This document shows, piece by piece, positions 1-7,494 of a stretch of DNA of 39,884 bases. Source of the DNA: Flavisphingomonas formosensis (lineage in GTDB: Bacteria; Pseudomonadota; Alphaproteobacteria; Sphingomonadales; Sphingomonadaceae); contig NZ_WRPK01000022.1 in NCBI RefSeq assembly GCF_009755815.1, positions 1-39,884 on the forward strand, read 5' to 3'. The notes below the pieces were generated by a model. That model searched no databases and was not told the DNA's origin. It worked only from the letters and a program-made list of their open reading frames with translations. The translations under genes and the position numbers were made by a program. Each line of letters opens with the position of its first letter. The stretch's first letter is position 1.

Positions 1-105
1 CGTTCTCGCGACGCCTTATGGGATCGAACCGGACAACTCCTCGACCTCTTCCCCGCCCACGAATGTCAGAATTATATCCGTCATGCCGGATATGATCCCG
101 TATGA
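1..105 (+). CDS. IS630-family transposase, C-terminal 34 residues only
   Basis: Frame 1 reads through from the window edge to a TGA at 103-105. The translation contains ALWDRTGQLLDLF followed by ECQNYIRHAGYDPV. The pattern of a Leu-Trp start, a short helix, then E-C-x-N-[YF]-[FIL]-x-x-[AH]-G-Y close to the stop is the usual tail of IS630-family DDE transposases, which cut and paste the element into TA sites. The DDE catalytic domain lies upstream of the window, so whether the element is intact cannot be judged. The identification rests on this short tail and on the position of the likely terminal repeat. Confidence 0.7.
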   Translation, partial: RSRDALWDRTGQLLDLFPAHECQNYIRHAGYDPV

Positions 106-120
106 TCACAAAATGCTCTA
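1..120 (+). mobile_element. right end of an IS630-type insertion sequence (truncated by window edge)
   Basis: The first 105 bases encode the end of an IS630-like transposase. After its stop codon there are about 15 bases (ATCACAAAATGCTCT) that look like a terminal repeat, then a TA at 119-120; IS630 elements characteristically insert at and duplicate TA. The left end lies outside the window, so the terminal repeat and target duplication cannot be confirmed here. The base after the putative element starts a palindromic repeat, so the element seems to have landed at the edge of that repeat. Confidence 0.55.
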
Positions 121-121
121 A

Positions 122-237
122 GGGGGAGGGGGACCAGCCGCAGGCTGGTGGAGGGGTTCACGCCGCATCATTCGCAACGTCGCGTCTTGAACGACCCGGA
201 ACCCCTCCACCGCGCTACGCGCGGTCCCCCTCCCCCT
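122..237. repeat. composite palindromic intergenic repeat, copy 1
   Basis: The outer arms GGGGGAGGGGGA (122-133) and TCCCCCTCCCCC (226-237) are perfect reverse complements. Inside them the block GGTGGAGGGGTTC (146-158) mirrors GAACCCCTCCACC (199-211). Each half also carries its own small hairpin: CCAGCC-GCA-GGCTGG on the left (133-147) and CGCG-CTA-CGCG on the right. A second copy with the same plan but different inner hairpins lies at 5378-5525. It sits downstream of the EthD-type gene and may help end transcription there. Confidence 0.75.
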
Positions 238-258
238 GCGGGGGAGGATGAGAAAAGG

Positions 259-873
259 TCAGCTCACTACGTCTTTCATCGCCGCCATCTCTTCGGGCGT
301 ATATTCGAACGCTTCGGTCTTCAGCCGGTGCGCGATCGTCCACCCTGCCGGCGCCTCGGGCAGCAGGGCAGGGGGATCCCACAGCAGCGCGCCTGCCTGG
401 TAGGCGATGGGCCGGGCCGGATCCATGGTGCTGAGCAGGTCGAGCACCACGCGGGTGCAGCGGATCCCGGCCAGCCACTCACCCAGTCCCGTATCACTGC
501 CGCCGTCGCGCACGAGCAGCAGCAGCAGATGCGGCACACCGGTCTCGGTCCCGCGCGGCGGGCCGCTCACCAGCTTTTCCTCACTCAAGGCGGGGCGGAT
601 CATCGGCTGGTCGGTGAACTGGCGCTCATCCTCGCGCATCGTGTCGCCGACCGGGCCCGACATCAGCCCGGCGCCCTTCTCCGGATTGCTGGTCCAGAAT
701 TCGCTGTAGCAGTCGAAGCCGGGTTCTCCGGCATCGTCGGTCAGGTGGTTGCGGACATATTTGTCGAAATGGAACCAGCGCAGCGCGAGCTTGGAATGGC
801 GCCGTTCATAATAGTCCCGAAACGCGGCGCGCGACACGTCGTGGCGCCTCGGCATGAGGCAGATCGTCTTCAA
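259..873 (-). CDS. EthD-domain (dimeric alpha-beta barrel) protein
   Basis: This 204-residue protein begins LKTICLMPRRHDVSRAAF and continues DYYERRHSKLAL. That is the EthD pattern: a hydrophobic strand, then R-x-x-[ML]-[ST]-x-x-x-F-x-x-[YH]-[YW]-x-x-x-H, in a ferredoxin-like dimeric barrel. EthD proteins often sit near catabolic oxygenases or act as small cofactor-free enzymes; the reaction here is not predictable. The TTG at 873 was chosen over an ATG at 897 because GGGAG lies 7 bases before the TTG and the conserved domain begins right there. It is divergent from the glutathione-transferase gene, with a shared control region of about 120 bp (874-995). At roughly twice the length of a single EthD domain, the C-terminal half may be a second, diverged copy. 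Confidence 0.65.
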   Translation of the reverse strand: MKTICLMPRRHDVSRAAFRDYYERRHSKLALRWFHFDKYVRNHLTDDAGEPGFDCYSEFWTSNPEKGAGLMSGPVGDTMREDERQFTDQPMIRPALSEEKLVSGPPRGTETGVPHLLLLLVRDGGSDTGLGEWLAGIRCTRVVLDLLSTMDPARPIAYQAGALLWDPPALLPEAPAGWTIAHRLKTEAFEYTPEEMAAMKDVVS

Positions 874-995
874 GGTCCGTCTCCCGTTTCCACGCATTCG
901 CGTAACATCTTTTGTGATAGGCTACGCACCGTGACAGCATATTGATCTTTCCAAGGCAATGCGCCAGCGATCCCGGACCACAAGCGGAGGATGCG

Positions 996-1727
996 ATGAT
1001 CGAGCTCTTGGGCATGTCCAGCCCCAACGTCGTCAAGATCGTGATCATGCTGGAGGAACTGGGTGTCCCCTATAAGCTGACCCATTTCGACGTCTTCTCC
1101 GGTGCGCAGCACGGCGCGGAATTCCGCGCCAAGAGCCCCAACGGCAAGGTGCCGGTGCTGATCGACGAGGATGGTACCCCGGTGTTCGAAAGCGCGGCGA
1201 TCCTGCTCCACCTCGCCCGCAAATCCGGCCGCTTCATGCCGCCGGAGAGCGATGTCGACGCGCGGCGCATCGCCGATCAGTGGCTGATGTTCCAGACCGC
1301 CTCGATCGGGCCGATGTTCGGCCAATATGTCCATTTCTTCCGCTATGCACCGACCGAGACCTATGGTCTCAAGCGCTATGCCAGCGAGGCGGCGCGCCTG
1401 CTCGGCGTGCTCGACCGGCATGCGGCGGAATCGCCCTATCTGTCGGGCAAGGATTATGGCCTGGCCGACATGGCAACCTGGCCCTGGATCCGCACCGCCG
1501 ACCAGATGTTCCCGCTGTTCACCGAGCAAGGCATGTGGAGCCGCCTTCCAGCGCTGCGCGCATGGTTCGACAAGGTGGGCGAGCGGCCGGGCGTGAAAGC
1601 CGGCGTAGAGTCGATCGCACGGCTGATGCCGGACGATGCCGCCGCCTTCCAGCGCGCCGACAGCGAGGCGATGGACCGCTTCTTCGGCCGCGGTAAGTTC
1701 GACCACGCGCCGGGGGTTGTTGCCTGA
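996..1727 (+). CDS. glutathione S-transferase family protein
   Basis: The 243-residue product has a thioredoxin-fold N-terminal domain (about residues 1-80). It shows SSPNVVKIVIMLEELGVPY in the first helix, then SPNGKVPVLID, which carries the cis-proline (VPVL) that binds the glutathione backbone, and ESAAILLHLA, the Glu-Ser glutathione site. An all-helical C-terminal domain follows, with LADMATWPWI. These are hallmarks of bacterial Nu/Ure2p-like transferases such as YfcG and YghU, which conjugate or reduce disulfides with glutathione. The start at 996 is favoured over an in-frame ATG at 942 because GCGGAGG lies 5 bases upstream and homologous folds begin here. It is cytosolic. It is divergent from the EthD gene and converges on the SnoaL-like gene. 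The substrate is unknown. Confidence 0.85.
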   Translation: MIELLGMSSPNVVKIVIMLEELGVPYKLTHFDVFSGAQHGAEFRAKSPNGKVPVLIDEDGTPVFESAAILLHLARKSGRFMPPESDVDARRIADQWLMFQTASIGPMFGQYVHFFRYAPTETYGLKRYASEAARLLGVLDRHAAESPYLSGKDYGLADMATWPWIRTADQMFPLFTEQGMWSRLPALRAWFDKVGERPGVKAGVESIARLMPDDAAAFQRADSEAMDRFFGRGKFDHAPGVVA

Positions 1728-1734
1728 TCCAACC

Positions 1735-1846
1735 CCGTTCGGTTCGAGCGTAGTCGAGAACTTCACCCGAGCGAAGTCGAGGGGCTCTTCTGTTGCCTTC
1801 TCGGCTGCGCTCGAAAAGCGTTCTCGACTTCGCTCGAACCGAACGG
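1735..1846. repeat. long inverted repeat between convergent genes (GTTCGAGCGAAGTCGAGAAC family)
   Basis: The 27-bp left arm (1735-1761) and right arm (1820-1846) are reverse complements with a single mismatch. Their core is GGTTCGAGCG-A/T-AGTCGAGAAC. Partial copies of the same motif sit inside the loop (CCGAGCGAAGTCGAGG at about 1767-1783 and CTCGGCTGCGCTCGAA at about 1800-1814). It fills the gap between the convergent GST and SnoaL-like genes and could act as a two-way terminator. This kind of element is dispersed in many sphingomonad genomes. Confidence 0.75.
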
Positions 1847-1853
1847 CATGTGC

Positions 1854-2327
1854 TTATTCCGCCCGGTTGACTGCCTTCGACGTCACGCCGGCGGGGCCTT
1901 CAGACAGATAGCAGGAATAGATGCGGTTCGCGACCCGCCAGCCCTCGGCGGTGCGCACCAGCTCGTCGTCGTAGAGCCCCCACATCGAGTAGAGCGCGCC
2001 TTCGAATTCGTTCTTGCCGCGATGGACCGCATAATATTGCACCTTGGCCCGGGCGGTGTCGCCGTCCACCGCGATGCGGAAGTTGAGCACATTGTGGTGC
2101 GTCGCGGCGCAATTGGAATCCGGACCGAGATTGGCGTGCATCGAAGCGATCAGGCTCGCGCGGTTAGGGCTGATCACGCCGGGCCCGAGCGCCTGCGTGT
2201 AATCGCTGGTCGCGTCTTCGGTGAAAACCTCGTGCATGTCGTCGAAAGTCTTGGCGTCCACGATCTCGCAATAGCGGATGTAGACCTGTTCGATGGCATG
2301 CTTGTCCATCAGATATTCAAGGGACAT
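1854..2327 (-). CDS. SnoaL/NTF2-fold protein
   Basis: The 157-residue protein has the cone-shaped NTF2-like pattern. An N-terminal helix (MDKHAIEQVYIRYCEIVDA) is followed by FDDMHEVFTEDATSDY, then ATHHNVLNFRIAVDGDTARA and a last strand pair around GWRVANRIYSCYL. Family members are small hydrolases, isomerases or dehydratases, or ring-hydroxylating dioxygenase beta-like folds, and function is set by pocket residues. The Asp in the FTEDA segment and the double His in ATHHN are the likely pocket residues. The start at 2327 is chosen because AGGAGG lies about 7 bases upstream; an earlier in-frame ATG at 2348 has no such site. It may be co-transcribed after the CoA-ester lyase gene, about 120 bp upstream. 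The substrate is unknown. Confidence 0.75.
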   Translation of the reverse strand: MSLEYLMDKHAIEQVYIRYCEIVDAKTFDDMHEVFTEDATSDYTQALGPGVISPNRASLIASMHANLGPDSNCAATHHNVLNFRIAVDGDTARAKVQYYAVHRGKNEFEGALYSMWGLYDDELVRTAEGWRVANRIYSCYLSEGPAGVTSKAVNRAE

Positions 2328-2357
2328 CGATTTACCTCCTGGGTTCAATATCGTTCG

Positions 2358-2438
2358 TTACCCAGCGAAAGCTGGGGTCACTCTCTACAGGCATCCGGCT
2401 CGTGGTCGAGAGCGACCCCAGCTTTCGCTGGGGTGACG
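2358..2438. repeat. paired hairpin repeat (CCAGCGAAAGCTGG family)
   Basis: The left unit reads TTACCCAGCGAAAGCTGGGGTC (about 2358-2379). The right unit (about 2414-2437) is its near-perfect reverse complement. Each unit is itself a hairpin, CCAGC-GAAA-GCTGG with a GAAA tetraloop. The pair can therefore fold either as two small hairpins or as one long stem. It lies between the lyase and SnoaL-like genes on the minus strand, so it would be transcribed if they form an operon. Confidence 0.75.
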
Positions 2439-2448
2439 GGTAAAGCGG

Positions 2449-3339
2449 TCAGCGCCCGACCAGCGCCAGCGTCGCCTGGGCACGCTTCAAATGCGGAGCG
2501 TCGAGCATCTCGCCGTCCATGCCGATCGTGCCGAGCCCCGGATTGGCGGCGAACAGGTCGACGATGCGTTGCGCCTTGGCGACTTCGTCATCGCTGGGCG
2601 TGAAGGCGCGGTTGATCGTCGCGACCTGATCGGGATGGATCGCCATCATGCCGCGGAAACCGGCGCTGCGCGCGGCGCTGGCAATGCGCTCGAGGCCCGC
2701 CACGTCGCGGAAATTGCCATGAATCGTCTCGATGCCCGGCACCCGCGCCGCGGCCGCGCCGGCGAGGCAGAGCGTGCGGCAAAGCTGGTAGGGATGATCG
2801 TAGCTGCCATCCTCCTGCCGGTTGGTCAGCGCGCCGAGCGCGGTCGCGATATCCTCGGCGCCCCAAGTCATCGCCGCCAGCCGCGGCGCGCCGGCATAGC
2901 TGCCGATCGAGAACAGCCCCTCGGCCGTCTCCGTCGCCACGATGATGATGTGGATGGAGCCGCGGGTGACGCCGGCCGCGGCCTCCAACGCGGAGAGATA
3001 ATGGTCGACCGTCTCGACGTCGGCGCGCGAGCGTACCTTAGGCAGCATGATGCCGCCAGGCCGCCCCGGCACGATCGCGGCGAGATCGTCCAGCGTATGC
3101 GGCGTATCCAGCGGATTGACCCGCACCCACGGGCGCTCGCCCGTGTCGGGCGCGGCATCGAGGAAGGCGCGCACCGTCTTGCGCGCCTCCGCCTTCACGC
3201 CCTCGGCGACTGCGTCCTCGAGATCGACGAGCAGCAGGTCGGCGCCGGCGGCGCTGGCCTTCTCCAGCTTGCGCGGACTGTCCCCGGGCACGAACAAGAG
3301 CGAGCGCGCAGTGAAGGCGCGTGCGGGATCAGAGCTCAT
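2449..3339 (-). CDS. HpcH/HpaI (CitE-like) CoA-ester lyase
   Basis: The 296-residue TIM-barrel protein carries the CitE-family signature. It has RSLLFVPGDSPRKLEKA at the N-terminus, LLLVDLEDAVAEGVKA with the metal-binding acidic pair, RVNPLDTPHTLDDL, PGGIMLPKVRS, then ETAEGLFSIGSYA and TWGAEDIATALG. The Glu of ETAEG and the Asp of GAED are the usual Mg2+ ligands. Relatives cleave malyl-CoA, citramalyl-CoA or similar beta-hydroxyacyl-CoA esters to acetyl-CoA plus a keto acid. No other citrate-lyase subunits are nearby, so it is a stand-alone lyase. The ATG at 3339 has AGGAGGGG just upstream. It is divergent from the first amidohydrolase across a 271-bp gap. The exact substrate cannot be read from the sequence. 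Confidence 0.85.
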   Translation of the reverse strand: MSSDPARAFTARSLLFVPGDSPRKLEKASAAGADLLLVDLEDAVAEGVKAEARKTVRAFLDAAPDTGERPWVRVNPLDTPHTLDDLAAIVPGRPGGIMLPKVRSRADVETVDHYLSALEAAAGVTRGSIHIIIVATETAEGLFSIGSYAGAPRLAAMTWGAEDIATALGALTNRQEDGSYDHPYQLCRTLCLAGAAAARVPGIETIHGNFRDVAGLERIASAARSAGFRGMMAIHPDQVATINRAFTPSDDEVAKAQRIVDLFAANPGLGTIGMDGEMLDAPHLKRAQATLALVGR

Positions 3340-3474
3340 TTCCCCTCCTGGATGCGGCGCCGCGGCGCGAATCGCGTCAGGACCGAATATGCATTTCGCC
3401 TTCGCTGCGCCACAGCGACGTGCGATCGCGTCGCTACATGCCGCATATTATACGCATCGTGCCGCTGTCCGCGC

Positions 3475-3516
3475 TTTCCGCCCTTGCGGAAAAGCACCGC
3501 CTCGGCTAATTTCCGC
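3475..3516. promoter_or_regulatory. TTTCCGC/GCGGAAA repeat set in the lyase-amidohydrolase divergent region
   Basis: TTTCCGC (3475-3481), a 4-base spacer and GCGGAAA (3486-3492) form a perfect 7-bp palindrome. A second TTTCCGC follows at 3510-3516, so the central GCGGAAA can pair with either copy, but not both. This could be a protein operator or, if transcribed towards the amidohydrolase, two mutually exclusive hairpins. A -10-like TATAGT lies at 3543-3548 without a convincing -35. The rest of the 3340-3610 gap shows no gene. Confidence 0.4.
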
Positions 3517-3610
3517 GCCATAAGCACAGGCGAGTTCTCGCATATAGTGCAGGGCGCACGGCGCCGAGGGATCTCCGAACTTTTTTGGATGGTCGAGGAG
3601 AGACTGGATA

Positions 3611-5362
3611 ATGGCTGACATTCTGATTCAGGGCGGTACCGTCATCGACGGGACCGGCGCTGAGCGCTTTGCCGCGGACGTGCGCGTCTCGGGCGGGCGC
3701 ATCGCCGAGGTGGGGCCGAACCTGAAGGCGAAGCCCGGTGAGGAGGTGTTCGACGCGACGGGCTGCTTCGTCACCCCGGGTTTCATCGAAGGCCATACCC
3801 ATTATGACGCGACGATGTGGTGGCAGCCGGATCTGGATCCGCTCCCCGGCGTCGGCGCGACCACCGTCATCACCGGCAATTGCGGCTTCACCGCGGCGCC
3901 TCTCTCGGACGACAAGGCTGCCCAGCTGGAGATGGTGAAGATCTTCTCCTTCTTCGAGGACATTCCCCTGGAGCCGTTCCTGAAGAACGTGCCATGGGAC
4001 TGGCGGAAGTGGTCGGAATATAAGAAGTCGGTCAAGGAGAAGGTGCATCTGCCGCTGAACAATGCTGCGTTCGTCGGTCATATCGCGATCCGTCTCGCGG
4101 CGATGGGCCTCGAGGCGTGGAAGCGCCCTGCCACGGCCGAGGAGCGCAAGGTCATGGCGGACATGCTCGACGAAGCGCTCTCGGCAGGCGCGCTCGGCCT
4201 GTCGACCAACCTGCTTGATCATGATGGCGAGGACCGCCCGATCCCGACGCTGGTCGCCGACGATGCCGAATTCTCGACGCTCTTCGACGTGCTCGAGAAG
4301 CACCCGCATACCGTCTTCCAATGCATCATCGACGTGGCGCTGATGCGCGACACCGGGCCGGCGCAGACCGACCGCATGGCGAGGCTGCTCAAGGGCCGCA
4401 AGATCCGCACGCAGCTGACCGGCGCCATCCCGACGGTCGCCTACCAGAACTATCTCCTCCAGCCGATGGTCGAGAAGGTCGAGGCGATGCGCGCCGAAGG
4501 CATGGATATCTGGCCGGGCTATGCGCATGTGCCGCTTACCGGTCAGCTCAGCATCTACAAGTCGCTGATCTTCGCCCAGTCGAACGACTATGTCTGGCAC
4601 GAGGTGGTGCTCGAGGAGGATCTGGAGAAGAAGGCCCAGATGCTCGCCGATCCCGAATGGCGCGCCCGTGCGCGGGCCAGCTGGGACGGCGAGGTGCCGA
4701 AGCATTCTCCGCAGAACAACCCGAGCATGCTGCTGCTGACCAAGCTCGGCTCCGACAACGGGGCGGGTCCGTTCTGCACGCTGGCGGAATATGCCGAACA
4801 GCTCGGCGTGCACCGTTCTGACGCGATGGCCGAATGGCTGCTGCGCAACGGCGTGATGTCGACGGTGCGGATGGCGCCGTTCGACATGGACGAAAAGGTC
4901 GTGGTCGACATGATCAAGGATTCGCGGACGCTGGGAAACATCACCGATGCCGGTGCCCACCTCCAGATGCTTTGCGGCGGTGGCGAGAACCTGATCTATC
5001 TCATCAAATATGTCCGCGAGCAGAAGGCGATCTCGCTCGAGCAGGCGATCCACACCATGTCGGGAAAGATTGCCGAGCATTTCTTCCTGACCGACATCGG
5101 CGAAATCAAGGCGGGCAAGCGCGCCGATATCGTGGTGTTCGATCTCGACGAGATCCAGCAGCACGACATGGAGAAGGTGTACGACGTCACCGACGGCAAG
5201 GGCGGCATCACCTGGCGCTATACCCGCAAGGCGGCGCCGATGAAGCTGACCCTCGTCAATGGCGAGGCGACCTTCCGCGACGGTGCCTATACCGGTGCCA
5301 AGCCGGGCGACTTCCTGGAGCCGGCCCAGGCCGACGCGGCGATGGCGGTCGCTGCGGAATAG
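3611..5362 (+). CDS. amidohydrolase, D-aminoacylase-related, paralogue 1 of 3
   Basis: The 583-residue cytosolic protein has the composite beta-sandwich (residues 1-55 and about 495-560) plus TIM-barrel architecture of amidohydrolase family 3. Visible landmarks are TPGFIEGHTHYDATMWW (His62, His64), GATTVITGNCGFTAAP (Cys91), NITDAGAHLQ (Asp446) and GKRADIVVFD near the end. The HxH-to-Cys spacing equals that of the studied D-aminoacylase (His67, His69, Cys96), which removes acyl groups from N-acyl-D-amino acids. The family's usual Ser-His-x-Lys segment appears here as IRTQLTGAI (266-274), without histidine. GAGGAG lies about 10 bases before the ATG. It is first of three same-strand paralogues and is also about 100 residues longer than classical D-aminoacylases. 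Substrate unknown. Confidence 0.8.
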   Translation: MADILIQGGTVIDGTGAERFAADVRVSGGRIAEVGPNLKAKPGEEVFDATGCFVTPGFIEGHTHYDATMWWQPDLDPLPGVGATTVITGNCGFTAAPLSDDKAAQLEMVKIFSFFEDIPLEPFLKNVPWDWRKWSEYKKSVKEKVHLPLNNAAFVGHIAIRLAAMGLEAWKRPATAEERKVMADMLDEALSAGALGLSTNLLDHDGEDRPIPTLVADDAEFSTLFDVLEKHPHTVFQCIIDVALMRDTGPAQTDRMARLLKGRKIRTQLTGAIPTVAYQNYLLQPMVEKVEAMRAEGMDIWPGYAHVPLTGQLSIYKSLIFAQSNDYVWHEVVLEEDLEKKAQMLADPEWRARARASWDGEVPKHSPQNNPSMLLLTKLGSDNGAGPFCTLAEYAEQLGVHRSDAMAEWLLRNGVMSTVRMAPFDMDEKVVVDMIKDSRTLGNITDAGAHLQMLCGGGENLIYLIKYVREQKAISLEQAIHTMSGKIAEHFFLTDIGEIKAGKRADIVVFDLDEIQQHDMEKVYDVTDGKGGITWRYTRKAAPMKLTLVNGEATFRDGAYTGAKPGDFLEPAQADAAMAVAAE

Positions 5363-5377
5363 AACGGTCTATCTCAT

Positions 5378-5525
5378 CCTCCCCATTGAAGATGGGGAGG
5401 GAGACCATGCGCAGCATGGTGGAGGGTAAAATCCGCGATTGCTCATCTGGAAGCACTCGAGCAATCGTTCCGTATTTCCCCTCCACCGGCCTTTGGCCGG
5501 TCTACCTCCCAGCCGAGCTGGGAGG
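5378..5525. repeat. composite palindromic intergenic repeat, copy 2
   Basis: The element starts with CCTCCCCAT-TGAAG-ATGGGGAGG (5378-5400) and ends with CCTCCCAG-CCGAG-CTGGGAGG (5505-5525). In between are the mirrored blocks GGTGGAGGG and CCCTCCACC. Each half has a private hairpin: ACCATGC-GCA-GCATGGT on the left and ACCGGCC-TTT-GGCCGGT on the right. The scaffold matches the repeat at 122-237 while the inner hairpins differ. It occupies most of the 240-bp gap between amidohydrolases 1 and 2 and probably weakens or ends read-through. Confidence 0.8.
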
Positions 5526-5602
5526 GTAGGCACGGGACGAGATCAGCCGGCGGGCGAATGAATCAAAGCCAAGCGTGACCGGGATAAGCGAGGAGAGCGG
5601 AA

Positions 5603-7360
5603 ATGGCAGACATGGTGATCAAGGGCGGCACGGTGGTGGACGGCACCGGCGCCGATGCGTTCAAGGCCGATGTGCGTGTTGCAGGCGGCAAGATCGTCGA
5701 GGTGGGTGCCGACCTCGCCGTGAAGGCGGGTGAGGAAGTGTTCGACGCCGCCGGCTGCTATGTGACGCCCGGCTTCATCGAGGCGCACACTCATTATGAC
5801 TCGACCATGTGGTGGCAGCCCGATCTCGATCCGCTGCCCGGCTATGGCGCGACGACGATCGTGATGGGCAATTGCGGCTTCTCCGCCGCGCCGCTCTCCG
5901 ACGACAAGGCCGCGCAGATGGAAATGATCAAGATCTTCTCCTTCTTCGAGGACATCCCGCTCGAGCCGTTCATGCAGCATCTGCCGTTCGATTGGCGGAA
6001 ATGGTCCGAGTACAAGGAGTCGATGGTCAGCAAGGTGAAGATGCCGCTGAACTACACGACCTATGTCGGCCATATCGCGATCCGCATCGCGGTGATGGGC
6101 ACCGAGGCGTGGAACCGTCCGGCGACCGCCGAGGAGCGGGCCAGGATGGCCGAGCTGCTCGACGACGCGCTGAAGGCGGGTGCGCTCGGCCTCTCGACAA
6201 ACCTGCTCGATCATGACGGCGAGGATCGCCCGATCCCGACGCTCGTCGCGGACGACGCCGAATTCGTCGCGCTGTTCGAGGTGCTGCAGCGCTATCCGAG
6301 CGCCAGCTTCCAGTGCATCATCGACGTGGCGCTGATGCGCGACAATGGCGACAAGCAGATCGAGCGGATCGGCGGCCTGCTGAAGGGACGCGGCATCCGC
6401 GTCCAGTTCACCGGCGCGGCGCCGACATCCTCCTATCAGGACTATCGCATCGAGGGCATGAAGCAGCTCATCGCCCGGCTGCGCAGCGAAGGGCTCGACG
6501 CGTGGCCTGCCTATGGCCATACCCCGCTCAGCGCCCAGGTGAGCATCTATCGTTCCCTGCTGTTCGCACAGTCCAACGACTATGTGTGGCACGAGGCTGT
6601 GAAGGCCGAAGGCGATGCCGCGAAGGAAGCGATCCTGCGCGATCCCGAGTGGCGCGCCCGTGCGCGCGAGAGCTGGGACACCAAGATCTATCCGCAATCG
6701 CCGATGGCCAATCCGCACCTGTTGCTGCTGACCAAGCTCGGTTCCGAGAACGGCACCGGTGGCCCGTTCGGCCTGACCCTCAAGGAATATGCCGAGCAGC
6801 TCGGCGTGCACACGTCCGACGCGGCGGCCGACTGGCTGCTCGCCAACGGCGTCAACTCCGCCATTCGTATGGCGCCGATGCCGATGAACGACGCGGAAGT
6901 GGCCGTGCAGGTGCAGGATCCCAAGTCGGTCGGCAACGTCAACGATTGCGGCGCGCATCTCCAGATGCTCTGCGGCAGCGGCGAGAATGTGATCTTCCTG
7001 ACCAAGTTCGTCCGCGACAAGAAGCTGATCACGCTCGAGCAGGCGATCCACACCATGACCGGCAAGATCGCCGAGCATTTCTTCCTGAACGAGATCGGCG
7101 AGATCAAGCCGGGCAAGCGCGCAGACATCGTCGTGTTCAATTTCGACGAGATCCAGCAGCGCGACATGGAGAAGCGCTACGACGTCGAGGATGGCAAGGG
7201 CGGCATCATGTGGCGCTACACCCGCCAGGCGGCGCCGATGCGGCTGACGATGGTCAACGGCGTGCCGATCTTCCGCGACGGCGCCTACACCGGCGAGAAG
7301 CCAGGCGATTATCTCGAGCCGCTGAATACCGAGGCGCCGGTAGCGATCGCGGCCGAATGA
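5603..7360 (+). CDS. amidohydrolase, D-aminoacylase-related, paralogue 2 of 3
   Basis: This 585-residue protein aligns with its upstream neighbour almost end to end, roughly two-thirds identical by eye. It keeps FIEAHTHYDSTMWW, IVMGNCGFSAAPLSDDKA, VNDCGAHLQM and GKRADIVVFNFDEIQQ. As in paralogue 1, the strand-5 segment reads IRVQFTGAAP with no histidine, and WPAYGHTPLS keeps a histidine on the next strand. AGGAG lies 7 bases before the ATG. One visible difference is that the catalytic-aspartate loop is NDCGAH rather than TDAGAH. A hairpin terminator follows directly, so this copy may end a two-gene unit. Likely a metal-dependent C-N hydrolase; the substrate is not predictable. Confidence 0.8.
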   Translation: MADMVIKGGTVVDGTGADAFKADVRVAGGKIVEVGADLAVKAGEEVFDAAGCYVTPGFIEAHTHYDSTMWWQPDLDPLPGYGATTIVMGNCGFSAAPLSDDKAAQMEMIKIFSFFEDIPLEPFMQHLPFDWRKWSEYKESMVSKVKMPLNYTTYVGHIAIRIAVMGTEAWNRPATAEERARMAELLDDALKAGALGLSTNLLDHDGEDRPIPTLVADDAEFVALFEVLQRYPSASFQCIIDVALMRDNGDKQIERIGGLLKGRGIRVQFTGAAPTSSYQDYRIEGMKQLIARLRSEGLDAWPAYGHTPLSAQVSIYRSLLFAQSNDYVWHEAVKAEGDAAKEAILRDPEWRARARESWDTKIYPQSPMANPHLLLLTKLGSENGTGGPFGLTLKEYAEQLGVHTSDAAADWLLANGVNSAIRMAPMPMNDAEVAVQVQDPKSVGNVNDCGAHLQMLCGSGENVIFLTKFVRDKKLITLEQAIHTMTGKIAEHFFLNEIGEIKPGKRADIVVFNFDEIQQRDMEKRYDVEDGKGGIMWRYTRQAAPMRLTMVNGVPIFRDGAYTGEKPGDYLEPLNTEAPVAIAAE

Positions 7361-7366
7361 TGGTTC

Positions 7367-7401
7367 GGGCCGGACGGGTGAGGCCTCGTCCGGCCCCCTT
7401 T
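7367..7401 (+). terminator. hairpin terminator after amidohydrolase 2
   Basis: GGGCCGGACG (7367-7376) pairs perfectly with CGTCCGGCCC (7387-7396) around a 10-base loop, and CCTTT follows. The stem starts seven bases after the stop codon of the second amidohydrolase. The T-run is short, so termination may be partial, which would leave some read-through to the third copy. Confidence 0.6.
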
Positions 7402-7494
7402 GAAACAAGCACGGGCGGCTCCGGCCGGACATGATGCGGGCTTCGGCCCAGAGGGATAATCCCCGCAACCAAGAGACGACGGAGCGACGAGTTA

